The position numbers were made by a program, and so were the translations under genes. This document shows, piece after piece, positions 26,021-37,044 of a DNA stretch of 64,000 bases; the first letter of the stretch is position 1, and every line of letters starts with the position of its first letter. A model generated the notes under the pieces. The model worked only from the letters and a program-made list of their open reading frames with translations. It had not been told where the DNA came from and did not search any database. The DNA lies in the NCBI RefSeq assembly GCF_037890675.1, contig NZ_CP149574.1, positions 930,001-994,000 of the forward strand. The letters run 5' to 3'. This stretch comes from Methylovirgula sp. 4M-Z18. Lineage in GTDB: Bacteria; Pseudomonadota; Alphaproteobacteria; Rhizobiales; Beijerinckiaceae.

Positions 26021-26310
26021 CGACGGCGTAGAACTGCAGTGGGAGCAAATGGAGAGCATTTGCAAGGTTTGCGAGACCGGTCGATCTATCCGTTCTTCAA
26101 TCTCCGCGGCAGCTAAAAAGTCGACAAACGAACTGAGCAGGGAGAAAATGATATTTAAATCAATTTATTACGCGACTTTTCCGGCCTTGCGCGCGGCCGC
26201 ACGGTCCGGCCAAGAGCCATGGACCATGTAGAAGGGTGCGCTATTTTGGCACTTGGTCAGTGGCCGTCGAAGGCTTTGACTCTTTTCTGCTCCCATGCCA
26301 CCTCGGGGCC
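26021..26310. other. Intergenic region before the trp operon
   Basis: About 290 bases with no supported gene. It contains GCAAATG (26045-26051), a 5-base spacer and CATTTGC (26057-26063), a small perfect inverted repeat, and an AT-rich tract at 26145-26175 that could hold the trpF promoter. No trp leader peptide with tandem tryptophan codons and no attenuator hairpin were seen. Confidence 0.4.
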
Positions 26311-26961
26311 ATGTCCATGCTCATCAAAATATGCGGCCTCTCGACGGAAGAGACCCTGGAAGCTGCCCTGCAGGCCGGGGCCGATATGATCGGGTTCAAC
26401 TTCGTGGCGAAGAGCCCGCGCTACATCTCCCTTGAGACGGCGCGAAGGCTTGGAGCCAAGGTGCGCGGCCGCGCACGCAAAGCGGCGTTGCTGGTCGATG
26501 CGGACGATGCGGCGATCGGTGCCACCATCGACGCGCTCGGCGCCGACATCTTGCAATTGCATGGCAAGGAAACGCCGGAGCGGGTGCGCGCCGTCGCATC
26601 GCGCTTCGGATTGCCGGTCATGAAGGCGGTCGGGGTCGCGACGCGCGACGATGTGCGGGCCATCGCCGGCTATCGCGGCATGGCCGACCACATCCTGATC
26701 GACGCCAAGCCGCCCAAGGACGCCGCTTATCCCGGTGGCCACGGCAAGGTTTTCGACTGGACCATCCTGGAAGCGCTTGACCCGGGGCTTTCCTTCATGT
26801 TGTCAGGGGGGCTGAGCCCTGCCAATGTCGCCGAGGCGATCAAGCGCGTGCGGCCCTGGGCCGTCGACGTCTCTTCCGGCGTCGAATCGGTGCCGGGGGT
26901 GAAGGATGTGGCTAAAATCCGCGCCTTCATCGCCGCAGCGCGTGACGCGGCCAAAGTGTGA
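26311..26961 (+). CDS. trpF: Phosphoribosylanthranilate isomerase
   Basis: The 216-residue TIM-barrel product catalyses the Amadori rearrangement of phosphoribosylanthranilate in tryptophan synthesis. The start [14 protein letters not shown] carries the catalytic cysteine in KICG; the catalytic aspartate is in HILIDAKPP, and the phosphate-binding end reads [12 protein letters not shown] then [11 protein letters not shown] 26311 matches the usual PRAI N-terminus; the longer frame from 26236 is rejected. It is followed by trpB and trpA, the common alphaproteobacterial trpFBA order. Confidence 0.95.
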   Translation: MSMLIKICGLSTEETLEAALQAGADMIGFNFVAKSPRYISLETARRLGAKVRGRARKAALLVDADDAAIGATIDALGADILQLHGKETPERVRAVASRFGLPVMKAVGVATRDDVRAIAGYRGMADHILIDAKPPKDAAYPGGHGKVFDWTILEALDPGLSFMLSGGLSPANVAEAIKRVRPWAVDVSSGVESVPGVKDVAKIRAFIAAARDAAKV

Positions 26962-26987
26962 AGGCGAAGAGGAAAGAACCGAACGAG

Positions 26988-28202
<1,215 letters not shown>

Positions 28203-28203
28203 A

Positions 28204-29043
28204 ATGAGCACCCGCATCGACCAGAAATTCGCCGCCTGCGCGGCCGAGGGCCGTGCCGCGCTCGTGACATTTATCATGGCCGGCGACCCCGACATGGCGA
28301 CGTCGCTCGAGATCCTGAAGGCGCTGCCGCCGGCGGGAGCCGACGTGCTCGAAATCGGCATGCCGTTCACCGATCCGATGGCCGACGGGCCGAGCATTCA
28401 GGCGGCCGGCCTGCGCGCGCTGAAAAGCGGGGCGACGCTGAACAAGACGCTCGCCATGGTCAAGTCCTTCCGCGCCGGCGACGCGACGACGCCGGTCGTG
28501 CTGATGGGCTATTACAACCCGATCTACATCCATGGCGTCGAGCGCTTTCTCGCCGACGCGAAGGAGGCCGGTGTCGACGGTTTGATCGTCGTCGACCTGC
28601 CGCCGGAAGAGGATGCGGAATTGTGCCTGCCGGCGCGCGCCGCAGGCCTCAATTTCATCCGCCTCGCGACGCCGACCTCGGACGACAAGCGGCTGCCCAA
28701 ACTGCTGCCGAACACATCGGGCTTCGTCTATTATGTGTCGATCACCGGCATCACCGGCGCGGCGGCGCCCGATTACTCGAAAGTCGCTACGGCCGTCACT
28801 CGCATCAAGACACATACGGACTTGCCGGTTGCAGTCGGTTTCGGCGTGAAGAACGCCGACAGCGCTGCAGCTATCGCGCGTCATGCCGATGGTGTCGTGG
28901 TCGGCACTGCGCTCGTCGACGCCTTGAAAAATTCGCTCGACACCCAAAATCAAGCGACGGACAAGACCGTTGCCGCGGTTGCCGATCTCGTCTCGACGAT
29001 CGCTGGCGGCGTGCGTTCGGCCCGCCGCGCGGCTGCAGAATAG
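28204..29043 (+). CDS. trpA: Tryptophan synthase alpha chain
   Basis: The 279-residue TIM-barrel product splits indole-3-glycerol phosphate to indole and glyceraldehyde-3-phosphate. The catalytic glutamate and aspartate are E50 ([10 protein letters not shown]) and D61 (MADGPSIQ). The phosphate loop and GFGVKN are intact. It sits between trpB and accD on the same strand with short gaps, so trpFBA-accD-folC is probably one transcript. Confidence 0.97.
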   Translation: MSTRIDQKFAACAAEGRAALVTFIMAGDPDMATSLEILKALPPAGADVLEIGMPFTDPMADGPSIQAAGLRALKSGATLNKTLAMVKSFRAGDATTPVVLMGYYNPIYIHGVERFLADAKEAGVDGLIVVDLPPEEDAELCLPARAAGLNFIRLATPTSDDKRLPKLLPNTSGFVYYVSITGITGAAAPDYSKVATAVTRIKTHTDLPVAVGFGVKNADSAAAIARHADGVVVGTALVDALKNSLDTQNQATDKTVAAVADLVSTIAGGVRSARRAAAE

Positions 29044-29055
29044 TAGGATGAAGCG

Positions 29056-29922
29056 ATGAACTGGATTGCCAATGTCGTTCCGCCGCGGATCCGCTCGTTC
29101 CTGAGCCGGCGCGAGACGCCGGAAAATCTCTGGGTGAAATGCCCCGACAGCGGCGAGATGGTGTTTCACAAGGACCTGGAAGCCAATCTCTTCGTCGTGC
29201 CGGGCTCCGGCTATCATTTCAAGATGGGCGCCAAGGCGCGCTTTGCCTCGATGTTCGACGGCGGCACGTGGGAAGAGATTCCGCTCCGCGAGACCTTGGC
29301 CGATCCGCTGAAATTCCGCGACGCCAAGCGCTATAGCGACAAGATCAAGGAAGCGCGTGCGAATACCGGCTTGCAGGATTCGGTGCTGGTCGGTTACGGC
29401 CAGCTCGAAGGTGAGAATATCACCATGGCCGTTCATGATTTCGGCTTCATCGCCGGATCGCTGGGCATGGCGGCGGGCGAGGCGGTCGTCACCGGGCTGG
29501 AAACAGCCGTGCAGCGCCGTACGCCCTTCGTGCTGTTTGCCGCCTCGGGCGGCGCGCGCATGCAGGAAGGCATGTTCTCGTTGATGCAGATGCCGCGCAC
29601 CGTCGTCGCGGTGCAGCGCCTGCGCGCCGCAAAACTGCCTTACATCGTCGTTCTCACCGATCCGACCACGGGCGGCGTCACGGCGTCTTACGCGATGCTG
29701 GGCGATGTGCACATTGCCGAGCCCGGCGCGCTCATCGGCTTTGCCGGCCAGCGCGTAATCGAGCAGACGGTGCGCGAAAAATTGCCGGACGGATTCCAGC
29801 GCGCCGAATATCTGAGGGATCACGGCATGGTGGATCTGGTCGTGCCGCGCAAGGAAATGCGCGCGACGGTCGCGCGGCTTTGCGCTGTCCTGATGCGCGT
29901 GCCGGCCAAGGAAGCGGCGTAA
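29056..29922 (+). CDS. accD: Acetyl-CoA carboxylase carboxyltransferase beta subunit (zinc-ribbon-less type)
   Basis: The 288-residue product, with AccA, transfers the carboxyl group from biotin to acetyl-CoA to make malonyl-CoA. The crotonase-type core includes [19 protein letters not shown] and [21 protein letters not shown]. The N-terminal zinc ribbon normally has four cysteines; here only C29 remains ([10 protein letters not shown], then VVPGSGYHF), which I recall as usual in Hyphomicrobiales. Next to folC, as in many proteobacteria. Confidence 0.95.
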   Translation: MNWIANVVPPRIRSFLSRRETPENLWVKCPDSGEMVFHKDLEANLFVVPGSGYHFKMGAKARFASMFDGGTWEEIPLRETLADPLKFRDAKRYSDKIKEARANTGLQDSVLVGYGQLEGENITMAVHDFGFIAGSLGMAAGEAVVTGLETAVQRRTPFVLFAASGGARMQEGMFSLMQMPRTVVAVQRLRAAKLPYIVVLTDPTTGGVTASYAMLGDVHIAEPGALIGFAGQRVIEQTVREKLPDGFQRAEYLRDHGMVDLVVPRKEMRATVARLCAVLMRVPAKEAA

Positions 29923-29940
29923 CCTTATTTGACCCGGATC

Positions 29941-31257
29941 ATGACGCATCGCGATACGGTCCTCGACCGCTTCTTGCCATTGCATCCGAAGCGGATCGAT
30001 CTGTCGCTCGACCGTGTCACGCGGCTGCTCGCGCGGCTTGGATCGCCGGAATTGCATTTGCCGCCGCTCATCCATGTCACCGGCACCAATGGCAAAGGTT
30101 CGACCATCGCCTTCATGCGCGCGATGCTGGAAGCCGCTGGTAAGTCGGTCCATGTCTATACGTCGCCGCATCTGGTGCGCTTTCACGAGCGCATCCGTTT
30201 GGGCGAAAACGGCGGCGGCAAGCTGGTCGACGATGCGCGCCTTCTGCACGCGTTCGAGCGGTGCGAGGCGGCGAACGAAGGGGCGCCGATCTCTTTGTTC
30301 GAGATCACGACAGCCGCTGCGCTGCTGCTGTTCAGTGAAGCGCCTGCCGATTACCTGCTGCTGGAAGTCGGGCTCGGCGGCACACTCGATGCGACCAATG
30401 TGATCGCCAAGCCGCTCGCCTCCGTCATCACGCCGATTTCCCTCGACCATGCCGATTATCTCGGCGGCACGGTCGAGCAGATTGCCGCGCAAAAGGCCGG
30501 CATCATCAAGCGCGGCCGGCCGGTGATTATCGGCCGGCAAGGGCCGGAGGCAGGAGCCGTGCTGGAGCAGGTGGCGGAGACGTTGCGCGCGCCGGCGCAT
30601 ATCTGGGCGCAGGATTTCATGGCGCGCGCCGAGAATGGCCGGCTGGTCTATGAGGACGAGCGCGGCCTGTTGGATTTGCCCTTGCCGCGCCTCGCGGGTC
30701 GGCACCAGCACATCAATGCGGCGACCGCCATTGCGGCGTTGCGCGCCAGCGTGCCGGAGGTTGAGCCAAAGCATATCGAGGCCGGCCTTTTGCGCGTCGA
30801 ATGGCCGGCGCGATTGCAGCGGCTGGCGCGCGGCGCCTTGATCGGCCTTGCGCCGGACGGCGCCGAGATTTGGCTCGACGGCGGCCACAACGAGGATGGC
30901 GCCCGCGTTCTCTCCGAGGCGATGGCCGATCTTGAGGACAGGCACGCGCGTCTGCTCGTCATGATTTGCGGCATGCTGACGACCAAGGACGCCGCCGCCT
31001 TTCTCGGCCATTTCCGCGGCCTCGTGCGCGATGTCTTGGCGGTTCCGGTGGAAGGGCAAGAGGCGGGACGGCCCGCGGCCGAAGTCGCGGCCTCGGCGCG
31101 CGCTGTCGGCCTCACCGCGCGCGCCTTTTCGTCCTTGGCCGCAGCCTTGCAAGACTTGCGCGCGCAAACCTGGCCGACACCGCCGCGCATTCTCATCGCC
31201 GGTTCGCTTTATCTCGCCGGCGAGGTGCTTGCCGCCAACGGCACGTTGCCGCAATAG
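29941..31257 (+). CDS. folC: Bifunctional folylpolyglutamate/dihydrofolate synthase
   Basis: The 438-residue Mur-ligase-family product adds glutamate to dihydropteroate and folates. P-loop GTNGKGST at residues 48-55; LEVGLGGTLDATNVI is the FolC signature; the C-terminal ligase domain has WLDGGHNEDGA. ATG 29941 is chosen over a TTG 12 bases upstream, though the ribosome binding site is unremarkable. It is the last gene of the trp-accD-folC run, converging on an MFS gene 7 bases away. Confidence 0.95.
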   Translation: MTHRDTVLDRFLPLHPKRIDLSLDRVTRLLARLGSPELHLPPLIHVTGTNGKGSTIAFMRAMLEAAGKSVHVYTSPHLVRFHERIRLGENGGGKLVDDARLLHAFERCEAANEGAPISLFEITTAAALLLFSEAPADYLLLEVGLGGTLDATNVIAKPLASVITPISLDHADYLGGTVEQIAAQKAGIIKRGRPVIIGRQGPEAGAVLEQVAETLRAPAHIWAQDFMARAENGRLVYEDERGLLDLPLPRLAGRHQHINAATAIAALRASVPEVEPKHIEAGLLRVEWPARLQRLARGALIGLAPDGAEIWLDGGHNEDGARVLSEAMADLEDRHARLLVMICGMLTTKDAAAFLGHFRGLVRDVLAVPVEGQEAGRPAAEVAASARAVGLTARAFSSLAAALQDLRAQTWPTPPRILIAGSLYLAGEVLAANGTLPQ

Positions 31258-31264
31258 GCCAAGG

Positions 31265-32737
31265 CTATTTCTGCGGCAGCATGCGCCAGGCGACGATAGC
31301 GCTGGCAAAAGAGAGCGCTGCGGTTGCGACCGAGACCGCGGCAAAGGCCACGATCATCGCATGCGCCCGGACGGCCAGAGCCGCGGGCGGCCAATCGGCA
31401 TGGGCCGGCTCGCCATAGCTGGCGGAGGCAAGATCCGCATCAATATTCAAGCGATAGGCAAGGGCGGCGACAATGCCGAGCGCCGCGACCGCAAACAGCC
31501 CGGCAATGCGGGCAACGCCATTGTTGATGCCGGAGGCGGTGCCGGCCAGTCCCTCGTCGGCGACGGTCATGACGGTGGTGGAGAGCGGCGGCACGACAAA
31601 GCCCATGCCGATGCCGAGCAAGGCCATGCTGGGCAGCACGCCATATTCGTAAGCACCCGCCGCCACGCCGGCCGCGACGGTCAGAAACGATAGGCCGACA
31701 ATGACCGAGCCGAGCGCAATCGGCAGGCGCGGGCCGCGCCGGTCGCTCAAGGCTCCGGAATAGCGCGCCAGCAGCGCCATGGTGAGAGTGAAGGGCAGAT
31801 AGACCGAGCCGGCTTTCGCCGCGCCGAGTTGTAGCGCCTCGATCAGGGTCATTGGCAGGAAGAACAGCGATCCGGCGAGGGCGAAATAGAGGCAGAAGGT
31901 GAGGAGGTTAGCGCCGTTGAAGGTGCGCAAGGCAAAGAGGGCGCGCGGGAGCATGGGTACCTTGCTTCGACGCTCCCAGAGCCAGAACAGCACCATGGCG
32001 GCGACGCCGATTGCCAGCGCCAGCCCGATGTCGCGCGGGGAGGGGGACGGTTCGCTGGCGAAGGTCAAGCCGAGCGCCAGGCCGCCGAGACCGATGGTTA
32101 CGATAGCGGCGCCGAGAAGATCGAGATGGGTTCCGGCCTTCGGCCTGTGGCGCGGCGTCAACGCGAAGAGCAGGAAGAGGGTCAGCGCGCCGGCGGGCAG
32201 ATTGATCCAGAAGATCCAGCGCCAGGCGGTGGGGCCGGCAAATTGGATTAAAGTTCCGGCCACGATCGGCCCGAGCGCGGCAGCGATGCCGGAGACCATG
32301 GACCATAGGCCGATCGCCCGGCCGCGCTCGTCGGTCGGGAACGCCAGGGCGATCAACGCCAGACTGCCGGGAACCATGAACGCGGCGCCAGCCCCCTGAA
32401 GACAGCGCCAGATGATCAGCGGCTCGGGCGATCCGGCCGTGGCGCAGCCGAGCGAGGTCAGGCAAAAGACCAGGATCCCGGCGCCGAAGGTTTCCCGCTG
32501 GCCGAACCGGTCGCCCGCCGCGCCGCCGACCAAGATCAGGGCCGACAGCATCAGGGCGTAACCGTTGGACACCCATTGAATCTGGCCGAAATCCGCGCCG
32601 ATGTCGGAGCGGATGGCGGGGATCGCCACAGTCACCACGGCGCCGTCCATGAAACCGAGCGACGAAGCCAGGATAGCGGCCGTCAATGTGGCGGCGCGCG
32701 CCCGGCTCGGTGACGCCATTGCGAGGGATTTTTGCAT
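31265..32737 (-). CDS. MFS multidrug-efflux-type transporter, DHA2 family (14 TM)
   Basis: The 490-residue inner-membrane product has about 14 hydrophobic segments. Motif A-like GGAAGDRFGQRETFGAG follows helix 2, and LGPIVAGTLIQFAGPTAWRWIFWINLPAG is the motif C and post-motif region of EmrB/QacA-like drug:H+ antiporters. ATG 32737 (MQKSLAMAS) is preferred over a TTG 18 bases upstream. No membrane-fusion partner is adjacent, so it probably acts alone. Substrate unknown. Confidence 0.88.
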   Translation of the reverse strand: MQKSLAMASPSRARAATLTAAILASSLGFMDGAVVTVAIPAIRSDIGADFGQIQWVSNGYALMLSALILVGGAAGDRFGQRETFGAGILVFCLTSLGCATAGSPEPLIIWRCLQGAGAAFMVPGSLALIALAFPTDERGRAIGLWSMVSGIAAALGPIVAGTLIQFAGPTAWRWIFWINLPAGALTLFLLFALTPRHRPKAGTHLDLLGAAIVTIGLGGLALGLTFASEPSPSPRDIGLALAIGVAAMVLFWLWERRSKVPMLPRALFALRTFNGANLLTFCLYFALAGSLFFLPMTLIEALQLGAAKAGSVYLPFTLTMALLARYSGALSDRRGPRLPIALGSVIVGLSFLTVAAGVAAGAYEYGVLPSMALLGIGMGFVVPPLSTTVMTVADEGLAGTASGINNGVARIAGLFAVAALGIVAALAYRLNIDADLASASYGEPAHADWPPAALAVRAHAMIVAFAAVSVATAALSFASAIVAWRMLPQK

Positions 32738-32821
32738 GCTTGATTTGTGTACCAAAGGGCAGATGGCCTGGCAAAGACCGGGACGGTCGCGGTCCCAAGC
32801 CGCTCTCTACCTATCTTATTC

Positions 32822-32845
32822 CGATATAAACATTTCCTTATATCG
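32822..32845. promoter_or_regulatory. Inverted repeat upstream of ahcY
   Basis: CGATATAA (32822-32829) and TTATATCG (32838-32845) form a perfect 8-bp inverted repeat with an 8-base spacer, centred about 70 bases before the ahcY ATG and about 95 bases before the divergent MFS start. The size suits an ArsR- or TetR-type dimer. SahR-type regulators of ahcY exist in proteobacteria, but none is in the window; no SAM or SAH riboswitch was recognised. Confidence 0.45.
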
Positions 32846-32904
32846 CTGTTGTCTCACGTCATACTTCCTGCTATACGGCGCTCCAGTCTTCTCTGGAGCA
32901 GAAC

Positions 32905-34308
32905 ATGAGCGCGTTTAACGATTATATTGTCGCCGATATCGGCCTCGCCGCCTGGGGCCGCAAGGAGATCGCCATTGCCGAGACCGAAATGCCTGGCCTG
33001 ATGGCGACCCGCCGTGAGTACGGTGCTGCGCAACCGCTCAAGGGCGCGCGCATCATGGGCTCGCTGCATATGACCATTCAGACGGCGGTGCTGATCGAGA
33101 CGTTGAAGGCGCTCGGCGCCGACATCCGCTGGGTCTCGTGCAACATCTATTCGACCCAGGATCACGCCGCGGCGGCAATTGCCGCGGCGGGCATTCCGGT
33201 CTTTGCGCGCAAGGGCGAGAGCCTGCAGGACTACTGGGATTACACGGCGCGCGCGCTGCAATGGGGCGATGGCGGCGAGCCGAACATGATCCTGGATGAC
33301 GGCGGCGACGCGACCTTGCTTGTGCATCTGGGTCTGCGCGCGGAACAGGGCGACACGGCGTTCCTCGACAAGGCCGGCTCGGAAGAAGAGGAAATTCTGT
33401 TCGCCCTGATCAAGCGCCTGCTCAAGGACAAGCCCGGCTGGTTCGCCAAGCTCGCGGCCGCGATCAAGGGCGTGTCGGAAGAAACCACGACCGGCGTGCA
33501 CCGCCTCTACGTGATGCAGAAGGAGGGCAAGCTGCTCTTCCCGGCGATCAATGTGAACGATTCCGTGACCAAGTCGAAATTCGACAATCTCTACGGCTGC
33601 CGCGAATCGCTGGTGGACGGCATCCGCCGCGGCACCGACGTGATGATGGCCGGCAAGGTCGCGATGGTCGCCGGCTTCGGCGACGTCGGTAAAGGCTCGG
33701 CCGCCTCGCTGCGCCAGGCCGGCTGCCGCGTCATGGTGTCGGAAGTCGACCCGATCTGCGCGCTCCAGGCTGCCATGGAAGGCTATGAGGTCACCACCAT
33801 GGAGGACGCGGTCAAGCGCGCCGACATTTTCGTCACCGCCACCGGGAACAAGGACGTGATCACCGCCGACCACATGCGCGGCATGAAGGATCGTGCCATC
33901 GTGTGCAACATCGGCCATTTCGACAATGAGATCGACGTCGCCGGCCTGCGCAACATGAAGTGGCACAATGTGAAGCCGCAGGTGGACGAAGTGGAAATGC
34001 CGAATGGCAACCGCATCATCCTGCTGTCGGAAGGCCGCCTCGTCAATCTCGGCAACGCTATGGGCCACCCGAGCTTCGTGATGTCGGCGAGCTTCACCAA
34101 CCAGACGCTGGCGCAGATCGAACTCTACGGCCACCAGGGCAAATACGAGAAAAAGGTCTATACGCTGCCCAAGCACCTCGACGAAAAGGTCGCCATGCTG
34201 CATCTCGAAAAGATCGGCGTGAAGCTGACCAAGCTGCGCGACGATCAGGCCGCCTACATCGGCGTGCCGCAGAACGGCCCGTTCAAGGCCGATCATTACC
34301 GCTACTGA
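32905..34308 (+). CDS. ahcY: Adenosylhomocysteinase (S-adenosylhomocysteine hydrolase)
   Basis: The 467-residue NAD-dependent product hydrolyses S-adenosylhomocysteine to adenosine and homocysteine, relieving inhibition of methyltransferases. Conserved blocks: [30 protein letters not shown], the NAD motif [15 protein letters not shown], and the C-terminal KADHYRY. It carries the bacterial insert of about 40 residues. A GGAGCAGAAC precedes the ATG. A strong terminator follows. In the window it may also process SAH from betaine-linked methyl metabolism, but it is a core gene. Confidence 0.97.
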   Translation: MSAFNDYIVADIGLAAWGRKEIAIAETEMPGLMATRREYGAAQPLKGARIMGSLHMTIQTAVLIETLKALGADIRWVSCNIYSTQDHAAAAIAAAGIPVFARKGESLQDYWDYTARALQWGDGGEPNMILDDGGDATLLVHLGLRAEQGDTAFLDKAGSEEEEILFALIKRLLKDKPGWFAKLAAAIKGVSEETTTGVHRLYVMQKEGKLLFPAINVNDSVTKSKFDNLYGCRESLVDGIRRGTDVMMAGKVAMVAGFGDVGKGSAASLRQAGCRVMVSEVDPICALQAAMEGYEVTTMEDAVKRADIFVTATGNKDVITADHMRGMKDRAIVCNIGHFDNEIDVAGLRNMKWHNVKPQVDEVEMPNGNRIILLSEGRLVNLGNAMGHPSFVMSASFTNQTLAQIELYGHQGKYEKKVYTLPKHLDEKVAMLHLEKIGVKLTKLRDDQAAYIGVPQNGPFKADHYRY

Positions 34309-34344
34309 GCGAAAAACTGCGTCGCGGCGACCTACGCCGCCCTC

Positions 34345-34377
34345 GGATCGCGGCCGAAATGGCCGCGATCCTTTTTT
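34345..34377 (+). terminator. Rho-independent terminator of ahcY
   Basis: GGATCGCGGCC (34345-34355), loop GAAAT and GGCCGCGATCC (34361-34371) are followed by six T residues. It is an 11-bp perfect stem 37 bases after the ahcY stop. Confidence 0.93.
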
Positions 34378-34488
34378 GCGGGTCCGTTCAATTGGCGCCC
34401 TATCCGGTCTATGGTTAACCACTTCCTAGCAGAGTCGCGCTAAGGCTAGGATTCGCTGATTCGCGTATCGTGGTTGGACGGGTTGAGA

Positions 34489-37044
34489 ATGATGGGGTTG
34501 CGGCGGCCTTTGAGCCACCCGGCAGAGATTTTCAGGCGGCGGGAGCGCCGATGGATCGGTTCGGCCTCGGTGCTGGCGATCCTCGCGGTCGCGACCCCGG
34601 CGCGCGCCGCCGACTGGCCGCGTCTGCCGCTGGATCTGCTCGAGCGCACCGACAGCCTGGCCGCGATGGCCTTTGCCGCCGGCGCCGTCGTGAGCGCGAT
34701 CGTCGCTGCTCTCGCGCATCTTGCCGGCCGCCGTCGCCGCACGGCGCGGGTGGCGCGGCTGAGGGCGGCCAATGCCGATCTTCAAGCCAAGGCAGCCAGC
34801 GCGCAGGCCCTGCTCGCGACAGAGCCGCAAATTCTTATCGCTTGGAATTCGCCGCATGGCGAACCGGAGATCGAAGGCGATCTCTCACTCATCGCCAGCG
34901 AGGCCGAACGGCGTCCGGTGCTGGGCTTCGGCTCCTGGCTGCCGCTTGCGACCGCCCTACAAATGGAGCGGCGCGTCGAAGCCCTGCGCAGCCGCGGCGA
35001 AGGTTTCCACATGGCGATCCAGAGCCTCGCCGGACGGCATCTGGACGCGGAGGGGCGCGCCGTCGGCGGCCGAGCGATCTTGCGCGTACGCGATGTCTCG
35101 GGCGACCGGCTCGACCTCACGCGCTTACGCGAACAACATGCGCAAATCGCGGCTGGGCTCGATACATTGAAAGCGCTGCTCGACGCGATGCCCGATCCCG
35201 CCTGGACCCGCGACCAGGCCGGGCGCCTCACCTGGGCCAATGCCGCCTATGCGCGGGCGGTCGAAGCGCCGCAGGGCACCGACGCGGTCGCGGCCCAACT
35301 CGAATTGCTGGACCGGCCGGCCCGCGTCGCCGCCGACGATGCGCGCCGGGAGCGCCGCATCTGGCAAGGACAGGTGAATGCGATCGTGGCGGGCGCGCGC
35401 CATATGCTGAATGTTCTGGATGTGCCGGTGCCGCAAGGCTCGGTCGGTATCGCCGCCGACCGGTCCGATCTCGAGGCGGCGCGCGCCGATTTCGCGCGCC
35501 AGATGGATTCGCATGCACGTACCCTCGATCAATTGACGACGGCGGTGGCGATTTTCGATGGCGCCAAGCGCCTCGTCTTTCACAATGCCGCTTATCGCCA
35601 ATTGTGGCCGCTTGATGCGGCCTTTCTCGACCAGCATCCGTCCGACGGCGAGATCCTCGACCATTTGCGTGCCGAGCGGCGGCTGCCGGAACAGGCGGAT
35701 TTTCGTGCCTGGAAAGCCGGGCTCATGGCCGCTTATACGTCGCTCGAATCCGCCGAGCACATTTGGCACATTCCGGACGGCCGCACGCTGCGCGCGGTGA
35801 CGAGTCCCAATAGCCAGGGCGGCGTCACCTATCTCTTCGACGACGTGACCGAGCGGCAGAATCTCGAAGCGAAATACAATGCGCTGTACCGGGTGCAGAG
35901 CGAAACGCTCGATACGTTGAAGGAAGGTGTCGCCGTCTTCGGCATGGATGGCCGGCTCAATCTGTTCAATCCGGCTTTTGCCGAAATGTGGAAGCTCGAT
36001 CTCGCCGAACTCGAAGGGCGCCCGCATGTGGATAAGGTCGCGCGCCTGTGCGAACCCTTGAGCCCGTCCGCCGAGACATGGCGCGGGATCCGTTCGGTCG
36101 TCTCCGGCCTGCACGATGCGCGCACCGCCTTGACTGACCGCCTGACCCGCGGTGACGGCATGGTGATCGATTATTCCGCTGCGCCGCTGCCCGATGGCGC
36201 GACCTTGTTGACCTTCACCGACGTCACGGCCGGCGTGAATGTGGAACGCGCGCTGAAAGAGCGCAATCAGGCGCTGATCGATGCGGAAAAGCTGCGCAAC
36301 GATTTCGTGCATCACGTGTCCTACGAGCTGCGCTCGCCACTTACCAGCATCACCGGCTTCATCGAGCTCCTGGGCGGCGAGATGGTCGGGCCGCTCAACG
36401 CCAAGCAGCGCGAATATTGCGAGGCGATCAGTAAATCCTCCGCCGCCTTGCTCGCGATCATCGGCGACATTCTCGACCTTGCCACCATCGACCGCGGTGC
36501 CATGGCGCTGGAACTCTCGAGTGTCGATGTGGAAAAGACCATTGCCGCAGCGGCGCTCGGTGTGCAGGACCGCATCGACGAAATGAAGCTGCGGCTCGAC
36601 ATTTCGGTCGCCCCCGACATCGACCCGTTCGTCGCCGATGTGAAGCGGCTGCGACAGATCCTATTCAATCTCCTGTCCAATGCGGTCGGCTTCTCGCAGC
36701 CACATCAGGTCGTGTCCCTCAGCGCGGCGCGGCAGGGCGAGGAGATCGTCTTCACCGTGCGCGATTCCGGCCGTGGCATTCCGCGCGAATTGCTTGATCG
36801 CGTGTTCAACCGTTTCGAGACCCACACCAACGGCTCGCGCCATCGCGGCGTGGGGCTTGGCCTCGCCATGGTGCGCAGCTTCGTCGAATTGCACGGTGGC
36901 CGCGTGCACATCGAGTCCGTGCGCGGCGAGGGCACGACAGTCACATGTATTTTTCCCGCGTCGCCGGTGACGCAGCGATTGCAAGAAAAGGATAGACCCG
37001 ATGACGTTTCAATCGTCGACGCAGCAATCCATCTGGCGCATTGA
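34489..37044 (+). CDS. DivL-type PAS sensor kinase with tyrosine in place of the phospho-histidine
   Basis: The 851-residue product has an N-terminal signal-anchor, a transmembrane helix (about 60-80), a coiled-coil-like stretch, several PAS-like modules (about 120-570) and a C-terminal kinase core. In the dimerisation box H608-H-V-S-Y612-E-L-R-S-P-L the canonical histidine is Y612. The ATPase boxes are otherwise recognisable: N727/N731, D759-S-G-R-G, and G787-V-G-L-G-L. This matches Caulobacter DivL, a tyrosine pseudo-kinase that relays DivK status to CckA and CtrA in cell-cycle control. Orthology is inferred from the tyrosine and overall layout. The start is ATG 34489 (MMGLRR) with a weak ribosome binding site. 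The 3' end overlaps tsaE by 44 bases, implying coupling. Confidence 0.8.
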   Translation: MMGLRRPLSHPAEIFRRRERRWIGSASVLAILAVATPARAADWPRLPLDLLERTDSLAAMAFAAGAVVSAIVAALAHLAGRRRRTARVARLRAANADLQAKAASAQALLATEPQILIAWNSPHGEPEIEGDLSLIASEAERRPVLGFGSWLPLATALQMERRVEALRSRGEGFHMAIQSLAGRHLDAEGRAVGGRAILRVRDVSGDRLDLTRLREQHAQIAAGLDTLKALLDAMPDPAWTRDQAGRLTWANAAYARAVEAPQGTDAVAAQLELLDRPARVAADDARRERRIWQGQVNAIVAGARHMLNVLDVPVPQGSVGIAADRSDLEAARADFARQMDSHARTLDQLTTAVAIFDGAKRLVFHNAAYRQLWPLDAAFLDQHPSDGEILDHLRAERRLPEQADFRAWKAGLMAAYTSLESAEHIWHIPDGRTLRAVTSPNSQGGVTYLFDDVTERQNLEAKYNALYRVQSETLDTLKEGVAVFGMDGRLNLFNPAFAEMWKLDLAELEGRPHVDKVARLCEPLSPSAETWRGIRSVVSGLHDARTALTDRLTRGDGMVIDYSAAPLPDGATLLTFTDVTAGVNVERALKERNQALIDAEKLRNDFVHHVSYELRSPLTSITGFIELLGGEMVGPLNAKQREYCEAISKSSAALLAIIGDILDLATIDRGAMALELSSVDVEKTIAAAALGVQDRIDEMKLRLDISVAPDIDPFVADVKRLRQILFNLLSNAVGFSQPHQVVSLSAARQGEEIVFTVRDSGRGIPRELLDRVFNRFETHTNGSRHRGVGLGLAMVRSFVELHGGRVHIESVRGEGTTVTCIFPASPVTQRLQEKDRPDDVSIVDAAIHLAH

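Noticed and set aside
26049-26231. A 60-codon plus-strand ORF before trpF
   Set aside because: No ribosome binding site, low-complexity composition, and no tandem tryptophan codons that would make it a trp leader peptide.
32738-32904. SAM or SAH riboswitch upstream of ahcY
   Set aside because: Only a simple dyad at 32822-32845 is present; the conserved cores of SAM-II or SAH aptamers were not recognised.
32854-34422. A 522-codon minus-strand frame opposite ahcY
   Set aside because: Opposite a perfectly conserved ahcY and lacking any recognisable domain.
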